Under the pieces are notes generated by a model. The model was not told the DNA's origin. It searched no databases and saw nothing but the letters and a program-made list of their open reading frames with translations. Shown here piece by piece: positions 33,718 through 42,928 of a stretch of 64,000 nt of DNA; the stretch's first letter is position 1; each line of letters opens with the position of its first letter. The stretch spans positions 558,001 to 622,000 of the forward strand of contig NZ_CP132976.1 in the NCBI RefSeq assembly GCF_030864005.1, in the 5' to 3' direction. The stretch is from Achromobacter seleniivolatilans (GTDB lineage Bacteria > Pseudomonadota > Gammaproteobacteria > Burkholderiales > Burkholderiaceae_B). The translations under genes were made by a program, and so were the position numbers.

Positions 33718-35277
33718 TTAGCGCTTTGGGCGACGTCCAAAGTCTTTAAGGCGGAAGCCAAATAGTAACAACATTCCGAAGTAGACCACGCCGCTTGCAG
33801 CCAATACGCCGCTCAACATGGCCGCCCGCAGCCCGGAATGCCCCTGCATGCCCAGCCAGTCAATTTTGCCGTCGGCATACCAGAGCAGGGCAGCCATTGC
33901 CGCCAGCGCGGGCAGCAAGCGCAACGCAAATATCGCCCATCCCGGCCCTGGCTGATAGACGCCGCTGCGGCGTAGCCCGATCAGCAGCGCCAGGGCATTC
34001 AAGCACGCGCCCAAGCCGATTGCCAGCGCGAGTCCAGCGTGCGCCATAAGGGGCACCAGCACGATGTTCATCAATTGGGTCAGGATCAGGACGCCGATGG
34101 CAATCTTGACGGGGGTGCGGATGTCTTGCTTGGCATAGAAGCCGGGGGCCAGGATCTTTACGGCCAGCAGTCCGATCAGGCCGGCCGAATACGAAATGAC
34201 GGCCAGGCGGGTTTGCAGCACATCTTGCGCGCCGAAAGCGCCGTAGTGGAACAGCGTAGCGACCAACCCGTCGGACAGCAGTGCCATGCCCACGGCGGCG
34301 GGCAAACCCAGCAACAGTACCAAGCGCAAGCCCCAGTCCAGCAAATCGCTGTAACCGCCATGATCGTCGCGGGCATGGGCGGCCGACAGGCTGGGCAGCA
34401 GTACCGTCCCCAGCGCAACGCCCAGCAGCGCAGTGGGGAATTCCATCAGGCGATCAGCGAACGACAGCCAGGTCACGCTGCCCGGCGTCAGCCAGGTGGC
34501 AATGTTGGTGTTGATCAGCAAGGAGATCTGGGCCACGGAAACGCCCAGCGTCGCGGGCGCCATTTGTTTAAGAATGCGCTGCACCGTGGGGTCGGTCCAG
34601 GCTTCGCGGAAACGGAACGAAAATCGCGGCGTGAGTCCCAGGCGCGACAAGGCTATCCATTGCACCGCCAGTTGTGCCACGCCGCCGATCATCACGCCGA
34701 TGGCCAGCGCATAGACGGGGATGTCCATGCGTGGAGCGAGCCAGATGCACGCGCCAATCATCGACAGGTTCAACAGTACGGGCGTGAAAGCTGGCACGGC
34801 AAAACGGCGCCAGGTGTTCAGCACGCCCGAGGCGAAGGCGATCAGCGACATGCAGAAGATGTAGGGGAACATCATCCGCGTCATCCAGACGGCGGCGCCG
34901 AATTCTGTGTCGCGCGCTGCGCCGCGCAGGCCGGTGGCCATGGCAGACACCACCCAGGGGGCTGCGGCAATGCCGATCAGCGTGATCAGCATCAGCGCGG
35001 CTGTCAGCAGCAAGGCGACCCGGTCCAGCAGCGTGCGGACCTCTTCCTCGGAGCGGTTGTTGCGCGCGGAGCCCAGAATCGGCACGAAGGCTTGTGCGAA
35101 TGCCCCTTCGGCAAAGAGGCGTCTTAGTAGATTGGGAATGCGGAACGCGACCCAGAAGGCGTCGGTGATAGGGCCGGCGCCAAAGGCGCGCGCGACCAGG
35201 ATGTCGCGGATCAGGCCGGAAATGCGGGACAGCATGGTAAAGCTGCTGACCGTGGCCGCCGAACGAAACAGGCTCAT
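33718..35277 (-). CDS. murJ: Lipid II flippase MurJ
   Basis: 519 residues, about 14 hydrophobic helices. The start SLFRSAATVSSFTMLSRISGLIRD and ARAFGAGPITDAFWVAFRIPNLLRRLFAEGAFAQAFVP in order give the MurJ signature, with the conserved cavity arginine near RLFAEGAF. It moves lipid II across the inner membrane for peptidoglycan synthesis. It ends close to a strong terminator. The start at 35277 is the first Met of the family N-terminus. Confidence 0.96.
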   Translation of the reverse strand: MSLFRSAATVSSFTMLSRISGLIRDILVARAFGAGPITDAFWVAFRIPNLLRRLFAEGAFAQAFVPILGSARNNRSEEEVRTLLDRVALLLTAALMLITLIGIAAAPWVVSAMATGLRGAARDTEFGAAVWMTRMMFPYIFCMSLIAFASGVLNTWRRFAVPAFTPVLLNLSMIGACIWLAPRMDIPVYALAIGVMIGGVAQLAVQWIALSRLGLTPRFSFRFREAWTDPTVQRILKQMAPATLGVSVAQISLLINTNIATWLTPGSVTWLSFADRLMEFPTALLGVALGTVLLPSLSAAHARDDHGGYSDLLDWGLRLVLLLGLPAAVGMALLSDGLVATLFHYGAFGAQDVLQTRLAVISYSAGLIGLLAVKILAPGFYAKQDIRTPVKIAIGVLILTQLMNIVLVPLMAHAGLALAIGLGACLNALALLIGLRRSGVYQPGPGWAIFALRLLPALAAMAALLWYADGKIDWLGMQGHSGLRAAMLSGVLAASGVVYFGMLLLFGFRLKDFGRRPKR

Positions 35278-35342
35278 GGATTGGGTACTGAAAAAAGTGC
35301 GGGCCGGCCCGATGCGACTGCGTGGAACTGGATGCTATCAAC

Positions 35343-35377
35343 AAAAAAAGGCAAGCCCGCTTTGCGAGCCTGCCTTT
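35343..35377 (-). terminator. Intrinsic terminator of the SDR gene (minus strand)
   Basis: A long nearly perfect stem built from AAAGGCA and TGCCTTT with GCCCGC/GCGAGC inside and a TTT loop; the minus strand ends in seven T's. It is 8 bp after the SDR stop. Confidence 0.8.
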
Positions 35378-35385
35378 GTACTACA

Positions 35386-36144
35386 TCACTTAGGCGGCAT
35401 GCGGATGGCGCCGTCCAAGCGAATGGTCTCGCCATTGAGCATATCGTTCGTGATGATGCTGTGAACCAGCTTGGCGTAGTCTTCCGGGCGGCCCAGGCGG
35501 GCGGGGAAGGGGATGCTGGCAGCCAGCGAGTCCTGAACTTCCTGGGGCATGCCGAAGATCATCGGCGTGCCAAAAATGCCCGGGGCGATGGTCATGCAGC
35601 GGATGCCGGTCTTGGACAGATCGCGCGCGATCGGCAGGGTCATGCCGGCAACGCCAGCCTTGGACGCCGCATAGGCTGCCTGACCAATCTGGCCGTCAAA
35701 GGCCGCAACCGATGCCGTATTGATCATCACGCCGCGCTCGCCGGTGGGCTCGGGCGTGTTGGCGCTCATGGCTTCGGCGGCCAGACGCATCATGTTGAAG
35801 CTGCCGATCAGGTTGATCGACACGACCTTCTGGAACAGTTCCAGCGAGTGCGCGCCATTCTTGCCGACTATCTTGGCGGCAGGAGCCACGCCCGCGCAGT
35901 TGATCAAGCCAAACAGCGTGCCGAGTTCAGCGGCAGCGGCAACGGCGCTCTTGCCGTCGGCTTCCTGCGTGACATCGCAATGGACGTAGCGCTGGCCGAG
36001 TTCCTTGGCCAGGGCCTGGCCGGGTTCGTCCTGCACGTCGGCGATGACGACCTTTGCGCCGTTGTCCACCAGCATGCGCACGGTGCCTGCACCCAGGCCC
36101 GACGCGCCGCCCGTAACGATGAATACCTTGTTCGCGATTTCCAT
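35386..36144 (-). CDS. SDR family dehydrogenase, type II 3-hydroxyacyl-CoA dehydrogenase-like
   Basis: 252 residues. Cofactor loop TGGASGLGAGT, then VINCAGV-like LINCAGVAPAAKIVG and the catalytic YAASKAGVAGMTLPIARDL. This sequence resembles HSD17B10-like enzymes (NTASVAAFDGQIGQAAY, TIAPGIFGTPM, PFPARLGRPEDYAKLV) which oxidise 3-hydroxyacyl-CoA in beta-oxidation. It lies between murJ and adk, all on the minus strand but separated by a 135-bp gap upstream and a terminator downstream. Confidence 0.88.
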   Translation of the reverse strand: MEIANKVFIVTGGASGLGAGTVRMLVDNGAKVVIADVQDEPGQALAKELGQRYVHCDVTQEADGKSAVAAAAELGTLFGLINCAGVAPAAKIVGKNGAHSLELFQKVVSINLIGSFNMMRLAAEAMSANTPEPTGERGVMINTASVAAFDGQIGQAAYAASKAGVAGMTLPIARDLSKTGIRCMTIAPGIFGTPMIFGMPQEVQDSLAASIPFPARLGRPEDYAKLVHSIITNDMLNGETIRLDGAIRMPPK

Positions 36145-36278
36145 GTCTCTACCACCAGATCAATTCAAAGGAATGAAAGCGGCGCGACGGGCGCCGAATG
36201 TGACAAGGCCTTCGGGCCAAGAGCAGGACGCGTTGCGTCCGGCTGGCGCCGAAGGCCTTTGAGCCATCAACGCGCCAA

Positions 36279-36953
<675 letters not shown>

Positions 36954-37026
36954 TTATTTTTTGTGATCCGGGGAATTATGCCGCAACGCAGCAGCCAATG
37001 CGGCGCTGCGCCATGGGAAATAACCC

Positions 37027-37791
37027 TTATATCTGTTTGCTGTAAATCAACCGGACGCGTTCCAGATCCGCCGGGGTATCTACCCCTGCCGCAGGAGGGC
37101 TGGACGCCCGGTGGACGACGATGACGTGGCCGTGTTCCATGGCGCGCAGTTGTTCCAGCGACTCGAACCGTTCCAGCACACCTTGCGGCAGGGTCGGGTA
37201 TCGGCGCAGGAACGACACGCGGTAAGCATACAGGCCAATGTGGTGCCAGGCGGGCAGGCCGTCGGCCAACACCCGTTCGCCCGCGGCCAGCGCGTCGCGC
37301 GCCCAGGGAATGGGGGCGCGCGAAAAGTACAACGCGCGGTCGTCCGCGGCGCACACGAGCTTCACCACATTGGGGTTGAACAGCGCGTCGGCATCCGCCA
37401 GCGGACAGGCGCAGGTGGCGATATCGGCGTCGGGGCGAGCTTGCAGCTTGGCCGCGACCGCGTCGATGAGTTCCGGTTCGATCAAGGGCTCATCGCCCTG
37501 GACGTTCACGACGATGGCATCGTCTGGCAAACCCAACTGATCGACCGCTTCCGCCAGCCGGTCGGTGCCGGTTGGGTGATCCCCGCGCGTCATCAGCGCA
37601 GTCAAACCATGCGCTTGCACGGCCTGCTGGACTCGGACGTCATCGGTGGCGATGTAGACCTTGGACGCGCCGGACAGGGCGGCGCGGTCAGCCGTACGCA
37701 CGACCATGGGCTTGCCGGCGATGTCGGCAAGCGGTTTGTCGGGCAGGCGGGTCGAGGCGGTGCGCGCCGGAATCAGGGCGATGAAGCTCAC
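37027..37791 (-). CDS. kdsB: 3-deoxy-manno-octulosonate cytidylyltransferase
   Basis: 254 residues with a GTG start at 37791. The N-terminus [26 protein letters not shown] is the nucleotide-binding motif, then [22 protein letters not shown] and [11 protein letters not shown] (metal-binding Asp/Glu). It activates Kdo as CMP-Kdo for lipopolysaccharide. It begins 11 bp after the Trm112-like gene, in the LPS block that also holds lpxK across the IgaA-like gene. Confidence 0.96.
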   Translation of the reverse strand: MSFIALIPARTASTRLPDKPLADIAGKPMVVRTADRAALSGASKVYIATDDVRVQQAVQAHGLTALMTRGDHPTGTDRLAEAVDQLGLPDDAIVVNVQGDEPLIEPELIDAVAAKLQARPDADIATCACPLADADALFNPNVVKLVCAADDRALYFSRAPIPWARDALAAGERVLADGLPAWHHIGLYAYRVSFLRRYPTLPQGVLERFESLEQLRAMEHGHVIVVHRASSPPAAGVDTPADLERVRLIYSKQI

Positions 37792-37802
37792 GATGTGGCG
37801 GG

Positions 37803-37985
37803 TCAGTTGGAGGCGGCGGCTTCGTCTAGCGCGCGGGCTTCCGATTCCAGCATGATGGGAATGCCGTCACGCAGCGGGAAGGCCAAGCGGTCGGCGCGGC
37901 AAACCAGTTCGGCTTGCTGCCGGTCATGTTCGAGGCGGCCCTTGCACAAGGGGCAGACGAGGATGTCGAGAAGTCGGGATTCCAT
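37803..37985 (-). CDS. Trm112 family small protein
   Basis: 60 residues, starting [18 protein letters not shown] with CPLC and a second partial site ([20 protein letters not shown]). This is the YcaR/Trm112 zinc-finger-like fold. In Gram-negatives it sits between lpxK and kdsB, which fits here except that the IgaA-like gene now separates it from lpxK. The role is unclear; in eukaryotes Trm112 is a methyltransferase partner. Confidence 0.93.
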   Translation of the reverse strand: MESRLLDILVCPLCKGRLEHDRQQAELVCRADRLAFPLRDGIPIMLESEARALDEAAASN

Positions 37986-38177
37986 GACCTGGATTCTAAA
38001 ACAGTTTAGGGGGTGTCATAACCGGGCTTACGCAGGAGAGTGCTGCTTTGAACACCGTGGATCGCTGAGGTTGAACTAAATTGTCGATTATTGTTGTAAT
38101 TTGAATCATGTGTTCCAAATGTTGGGATTTTGCGTCGCTATCATCGTCCGCGACTCTCACGACAGGAACGCGGACGC

Positions 38178-40424
38178 ATGGACCTCAATTCGATCAAGAT
38201 CCTCTTGTATGTTTTTGTTCTGATCTTTTCAGTCATCAGTTGGATTTCTTACATGGTGCGCCGCAGCGACAACAAGAGTGCGCTGCGCAGGCTTGAGCAG
38301 GACGGAAAGGCGCTGCGGACGATGACCGCCGAGGAACGTGCGTTGGTGCAGCCGTTTCTGTTTCTATCGTCCAATCCCAAGAAATCCGCGCAATTGATCA
38401 ATGACGGCGTGTTTGCGCTGACCGGCGCCTTCGTGCGCCACGGCTTGGAGAGCGGTAACGGCGGCGGCGCCATGCACGACACCCTTGGCGGCGTCGACGT
38501 GGTTCTGCCGTACGACGCTCGCGAGTATTTACGCGAGGACAACCAGGCCGAGGTGGTGATGACAGAGAAATTCGCCATCGTCGTGGCCTTGAATGGTGAA
38601 TTCGATCTGGCTGGGGGCCGCGATCGCGATCAGCGCCGGAAGAAGCAAGATGTCCAATGGCACAGCGGCAAAGCCGGTTCCTTGCCCAACGTGGTCACCC
38701 CGCCGGCGGAACCCTCGGATCCGGCGCTTACCCTGCGGGACGAGCATGATGATCAAGAGCAGGACGAGGCGCCGCACGTGGAAATTCTGGGCCAGCGCGA
38801 CGAAACGCCTGCGGAAATCGCCGACCGCCGCCGGCCTGGCATCGGGCTGGGGGTGTCGGTGCTGTGGTTGCTGGTGTTTGTTTTCCTGGGGCTAACTGCG
38901 CAAGCTGGAGGCGCGTGGGCTGGCGTATCGGCGCTGCTGCTTGTTGCGGCCGTATGGCGGACTTGGCGTCGTCCAGCGCCGGATGCGCCACAAAAGGTCA
39001 ACCGGGCACGCGGCGAACTCACCGGTATCGAATTGGTCAATCCGGCCAACTCGTCGGTGGTGTCCACACATCTGTTTCTGGGCGACAAGCTGCCGTTGAC
39101 CTTGCCTTCGCACTGGGGTGGCAGAAAGAACCTGCACGACGATGGCGAGATCGATGTGGACATGCGGGTTCAGGATTATTCCGTAGTGCGTCTGGGGCGA
39201 AATTGCTCGATTGATGAAGAGCAGCGCATGTTCCCCCGCGTCTTTTGGGGGCGTCATGTGACGCTGGCGCTGGTGGGCGTGCTCGCCGTTTTTTTCTTGT
39301 TTGTGCTGGCTGGCCATTTGATAAAGGGCGATGTGGCGATGACAAGCGCGTGGGTGAGCGGCAGCCCGCCACGAACCTACGATTCTTCCGCCGCGCTCGC
39401 GCAGGAACTTCCGCAGTTTGGGACGATGGTCTCGTTGCAAGGCCGCGCGCGCTGCGAGTTGCAGCCCAGCGACTATTCCAACCAGATTTGGTTTGATTGC
39501 AGCCGGTTGCGGTGGGGCGGGAATACGCCATCTACGGTGGCCCTGGACGTGGATGACGCAACCATGTCGCTTTACACAGGCAGATTTATCAGAACCAAGG
39601 CGAATCCGCTGGCGGATTTGATTATCAAGAACACGCTGTATCTTCAGAGCGGGAACAACCCGCTGGCGATGTACGGCGCCGACATGGCGTCGGCGGTCAG
39701 TGTGCTTGGCGTCACCAATATGGTGTTGAACATCGAGCGCACTTGCGCCTTGACGACCGGCCAAGACAACAGCCAAGAAAGCATTCAGGCATATGCCGAT
39801 TGCGATGGTTTGAAGACGACGCTGGCCAAGAACCTGATGCTGGCCAAAGACGAGGCGGACGGCTGGCTGGAACTCCTCAAGCTGGCGCAAAACGGTGTGT
39901 TGACGGCCAAGGGTGCGAAAGACGAGGGCATTATGGTGTCACGCTACGTCAGCAGTGCGCGCCGCTATGCTGAATCTGCGATGCAGCCGCGGATTCAGCA
40001 TGCCGTGAACCAGGCGTCACAAAGCGCGATGAAATCCCAGCAGGGTGGAGTGCTGGTACAGGTGCTGCCCGGCCCTTATGCCTCGCTGCCGAGCCTGAAA
40101 ACGGGCCTGAACTTGATGGACGCTTGGGGGCAGCGCCAGAAGATGCTGGCAGCCGACGGCGTCATGCCATTTCAGGTAAGCGGCCTGGTAGTGGGGGCGG
40201 GCGAAGATGGCTCCGGCGCGCCCGAAATTGTCGTCGACGCTACGCGCAGTCTGGACAACCCGTGGCCGTCCTTGGCGCGCATGGTGTGGTTGCTGCTGGC
40301 CGTGTTGCTGGTGCTGGTGCATACGACGCTGGCATTGATACGCACGACAGCCGCCTCTGCGCGTGAACGTAAGTTGTTGGAATACGGGCAGCGCCAAGGC
40401 GGGGTCAAGTCAGCGTTTTTCTAA
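38178..40424 (+). CDS. IgaA/UmoB family inner-membrane protein
   Basis: 748 residues; ATG at 38178 has AGGA upstream. Five hydrophobic segments at about residues 8-26, 222-240, 246-262, 359-382 and 702-725 give the IgaA topology: cytoplasmic 30-220 and 265-358, periplasmic 383-700. PSHWGGRKNLHDDGEIDVDMRV-type and VSLQGRARCELQP / IWFDCSRLRW blocks align with enterobacterial IgaA. Cysteines 426, 441, 523 and 542 match the four periplasmic cysteines of Salmonella IgaA in order. IgaA restrains the Rcs envelope-stress relay; no rcs gene is in this window. It lies convergent to lpxK and divergent from trm112. Confidence 0.8.
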   Translation: MDLNSIKILLYVFVLIFSVISWISYMVRRSDNKSALRRLEQDGKALRTMTAEERALVQPFLFLSSNPKKSAQLINDGVFALTGAFVRHGLESGNGGGAMHDTLGGVDVVLPYDAREYLREDNQAEVVMTEKFAIVVALNGEFDLAGGRDRDQRRKKQDVQWHSGKAGSLPNVVTPPAEPSDPALTLRDEHDDQEQDEAPHVEILGQRDETPAEIADRRRPGIGLGVSVLWLLVFVFLGLTAQAGGAWAGVSALLLVAAVWRTWRRPAPDAPQKVNRARGELTGIELVNPANSSVVSTHLFLGDKLPLTLPSHWGGRKNLHDDGEIDVDMRVQDYSVVRLGRNCSIDEEQRMFPRVFWGRHVTLALVGVLAVFFLFVLAGHLIKGDVAMTSAWVSGSPPRTYDSSAALAQELPQFGTMVSLQGRARCELQPSDYSNQIWFDCSRLRWGGNTPSTVALDVDDATMSLYTGRFIRTKANPLADLIIKNTLYLQSGNNPLAMYGADMASAVSVLGVTNMVLNIERTCALTTGQDNSQESIQAYADCDGLKTTLAKNLMLAKDEADGWLELLKLAQNGVLTAKGAKDEGIMVSRYVSSARRYAESAMQPRIQHAVNQASQSAMKSQQGGVLVQVLPGPYASLPSLKTGLNLMDAWGQRQKMLAADGVMPFQVSGLVVGAGEDGSGAPEIVVDATRSLDNPWPSLARMVWLLLAVLLVLVHTTLALIRTTAASARERKLLEYGQRQGGVKSAFF

Positions 40425-40478
40425 GCTCACGCTATGCAAGCATCGACTGCGCGAATGCGCAACATGCAGCGAAGAGCG

Positions 40479-41543
40479 TCAACCGGTCTTTGTGCCGTGA
40501 ACGGGCGCAGGCTGTCTTAAAGCCTGCGCCAGCCAATCAAAGAGCTCCGGGTCCGAAAACCCTGCCTGTACCGGCACTTCCCATAGACGCTTGTCGTTCA
40601 AGGACGCGCATTTGATCGCGTCCTTGGATGTGACAAGGATGGCGTCTGCCGTCAACGCTTGAAATGGCGAGTCGGCAAAATCATGGTGGTCCGGCAGGGG
40701 CAGGGTGGCGTCCAGCGTGATGCCAGCTGCGCGCAGTGTCGTGAAAAACCGCTCCGGGTTGCCGATGCCTGCCGCTGCGGCGATGCGCGATTGTTGGGCA
40801 AATGCGGCCAGGGGGCGGGTGGCGTGGCCCTCGATCTGCTTTGCGTCGCCGGGTTCGAGCCACATGCGCACCTGGCGCGGCCGGCCAGGTCCGGCGCTGC
40901 CGCCTTGCGCGGTGTCCGGCGTGCCGACATTGGTCACCACCGCATCCACTTCGTTCAAGCGGCTGGCCGGCTCGCGCAGCGGTCCGGCGGGCAGCAAACG
41001 CCCATTGCCGATGCCGCGGCTGTCCTGAACCACGATTTCGATATCGCGCGCCAACGCCAGATGTTGCAGTCCGTCGTCGGACACAATCACATCCACCTTG
41101 GGATAGGCCCTGAGCAGCGCCTGGGCGGCCTGGGCGCGTTTGGGGTGGATGCACACGGGTGCGCCGGTGGAACGGGCGATCAGCGCCGGCTCGTCGCCAA
41201 AGCGGGCGGCTTCCAGTGCGCCCAACCCTACGCGGGGATGTGGGCCGACTTTAACGCCGTAACCTCGGCTGACCACGCCTGGCGTGAAGCCGCGCGCGCG
41301 CAGGTTTTCGACCGTGGCAATCACCATCGGGGTTTTGCCGGTGCCGCCTACGTAGACGTTGCCGATCACCACAACCGGTACTGGCGCCCGATAAGCGGTC
41401 TTGGTGCCGTCCAGATAGTTTTGGCGTTTGCGCGCCACGGCCCAGGCCGTCAGCGCAGACAGCGGTAGCAGCAGCGTGGACAACCAGCCGCCGTCTTGCC
41501 ACTGTCGAGCCAGCAGCGGAGTTGAAGCGCGTTGGGCGGTCAC
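40479..41543 (-). CDS. lpxK: Tetraacyldisaccharide 4'-kinase LpxK
   Basis: 354 residues; the GTG start overlaps the exbD stop (GTGA). One N-terminal membrane segment ([18 protein letters not shown]), then the P-loop [13 protein letters not shown] near residue 65 and [19 protein letters not shown]. It phosphorylates the lipid A precursor on the inner face of the inner membrane. It ends 54 bp from the convergent IgaA-like gene, so the usual trm112-kdsB tail of this operon is split off. Confidence 0.96.
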   Translation of the reverse strand: MTAQRASTPLLARQWQDGGWLSTLLLPLSALTAWAVARKRQNYLDGTKTAYRAPVPVVVIGNVYVGGTGKTPMVIATVENLRARGFTPGVVSRGYGVKVGPHPRVGLGALEAARFGDEPALIARSTGAPVCIHPKRAQAAQALLRAYPKVDVIVSDDGLQHLALARDIEIVVQDSRGIGNGRLLPAGPLREPASRLNEVDAVVTNVGTPDTAQGGSAGPGRPRQVRMWLEPGDAKQIEGHATRPLAAFAQQSRIAAAAGIGNPERFFTTLRAAGITLDATLPLPDHHDFADSPFQALTADAILVTSKDAIKCASLNDKRLWEVPVQAGFSDPELFDWLAQALRQPAPVHGTKTG

Positions 41544-41953
41544 CGGTTGGTCTGGGCAGCGAAGTTGACACGGCCAATGCCGGCCAGCCGGGCGGCTTCC
41601 ATGACGTTGATCACGGACTGATGGGTTGCCTGAGCGTCCGCGTTGATGATGACCAGCGGTTCGACCTTGCCCGCGGCGGCCTGGCGCAGCGCGTCGGCGA
41701 TCTCGGGCGGCGTGGAAACGTCGATCAACGTGCCATTCAGCGCGTAGCGGCCATCCTGGCTGACGGCGACTTCCAGCGCGGGCGGGGTGTCCTGCTCGGA
41801 CGATGCCTGCGGCAAGGTCACCTTCAGCTGCGTGAAACGCGCGAATGACGTGGTTGCCGCCAGAAAAATCAGGATGACCAGCAATACGTCGATGAGCGGA
41901 ATCAGGTTGATGTCCAGCTCGTCACGATCACCCCGGGAGCCGCGGAAATTCAT
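41540..41953 (-). CDS. exbD: Biopolymer transport protein ExbD/TolR type
   Basis: 137 residues. A single N-terminal helix contains [16 protein letters not shown] with the essential Asp, and the C-terminal periplasmic domain ([27 protein letters not shown]) is ExbD/TolR-like. The start ATG overlaps the exbB stop (ATGA) and its own stop overlaps lpxK. It couples proton flow to TonB- or TolA-like partners. Confidence 0.92.
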   Translation of the reverse strand: MNFRGSRGDRDELDINLIPLIDVLLVILIFLAATTSFARFTQLKVTLPQASSEQDTPPALEVAVSQDGRYALNGTLIDVSTPPEIADALRQAAAGKVEPLVIINADAQATHQSVINVMEAARLAGIGRVNFAAQTNR

Positions 41954-42576
41954 GAACGGCCCTCGCGCGGTGCGGCGGGGCTGGCGGATACAGCGCGAAC
42001 CAGACGCGAGGCGGCCTGTTCCAGGGCGCTCAGGTAGCCGTCAACGCGGCTGCGCAGGTAGCGGTGGACGATCATGGCGGGAATGGCGATCAGAATGCCG
42101 AAACCGGTGTTGTACAGCGCCATTGAGATGCCGCGAGCCAGTTGCGCCGGATCACCGCCGCCGGGTGTGTATGAGCCAAAAATCTCGATCATGCCGACCA
42201 CGGTGCCAAACAGGCCCATCAGAGGGGCCACGACGGCGATTGTGCCGATGGCGGGGATGTACCGGCTGAGGTCGTGTGCGACGGCGCGGCCGGTATCTTC
42301 GACCACGTTGCGCAATTCTTCGCGGGGTAGATGGCGGTTGCGCATGACTTCGGCCAACACCCGGCCCAGCGGCGAGTTTCGTTCCAAGCGGTTGATCGAC
42401 TCGGGGGTGTCCTGGTGGTTACGCAGCATGTCGGCGACCTGATCGTTCAGGCCGCGCGGCAGGATCAAGCTGCGGCGCAGTGACAGGAAACGCTCAAAAA
42501 TCAGCGCCAAACCCAGGATGGAAGTTGCCAGCAGAGGCCAAATAGGCCAGCCGGCCTCGCGCAAAATGGAAAGCAA
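41950..42576 (-). CDS. exbB: MotA/TolQ/ExbB proton channel family protein
   Basis: 208 residues with a TTG start preceded by GGGAG. Three hydrophobic segments: near residues 8-28, around 110-135 (IGTIAVVAPLMGLFGTVVGMI, the family signature) and 150-175 (GFGILIAIPAMIV). It is the first gene of exbB-exbD-lpxK and is divergent from xseA across 352 bp containing the DnaA-box structure. Confidence 0.92.
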   Translation of the reverse strand: MLSILREAGWPIWPLLATSILGLALIFERFLSLRRSLILPRGLNDQVADMLRNHQDTPESINRLERNSPLGRVLAEVMRNRHLPREELRNVVEDTGRAVAHDLSRYIPAIGTIAVVAPLMGLFGTVVGMIEIFGSYTPGGGDPAQLARGISMALYNTGFGILIAIPAMIVHRYLRSRVDGYLSALEQAASRLVRAVSASPAAPREGRS

Positions 42577-42928
42577 GGCGTTTAACTCCCGGGGAGCCGG
42601 CGCGCGCGAAAGGGGCGCGCATCAGCGTCTGATCAAGCCGAAACTGTAACGGTGTGGAGGGGATGTGGCAAGGCGGGAGGACCCGGGAATTATCCACAGA
42701 ACTTGTGGATAATTCTGTGCAAAACTTCCCGGGAACGCTTGTGGGCGCTGGACTTGCAGTTGTTTGCTTCAATTGAGAGCAGTGGCCCTTTTATAAAAAA
42801 ACTATATAAATCATGTATTTGCACGGAATTTGCTTGCTATTGGGCCTGCCGCTGCAAAAATTTGTGGACGCGGTATCATTGCGGCCCGCTACGTATGCCC
42901 TGTGGACAGGTACGCATCGGAAAGCCCC
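42577..42928. other. 352-bp divergent intergenic region (exbB / xseA)
   Basis: Holds no gene. It contains a nested palindrome with two DnaA boxes (next entry), then an AT-rich section 42790-42860 with runs such as TTTTATAAAAAAACTATATAAA that is likely to carry the xseA promoter. Confidence 0.7.
42682..42733. promoter_or_regulatory. Nested palindrome with two perfect inverted DnaA boxes
   Basis: Inner palindrome: GAATTATCCACA (42687-42698) and its exact complement (42704-42715) around GAACT. Each arm holds TTATCCACA, a perfect match to the DnaA-box consensus (42690-42698 and, inverted, 42704-42712). Outer repeat: CCCGGGAA (42682-42689) and TTCCCGGG (42726-42733). It could be a DnaA-dependent control site or a DnaA-titration element; oriC is not expected next to exbB and xseA. 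Confidence 0.7.

Noticed and set aside
36204-36257. Imperfect long hairpin between adk and the SDR gene
   Set aside because: Stem of AAGGCCTTCGG type is interrupted by a large loop; not convincing as a terminator.
42682-42733. oriC candidate from the DnaA boxes
   Set aside because: Only two boxes, no adjacent dnaA, dnaN or gidA and no repeated AT-rich 13-mers seen; kept as a control site rather than an origin.
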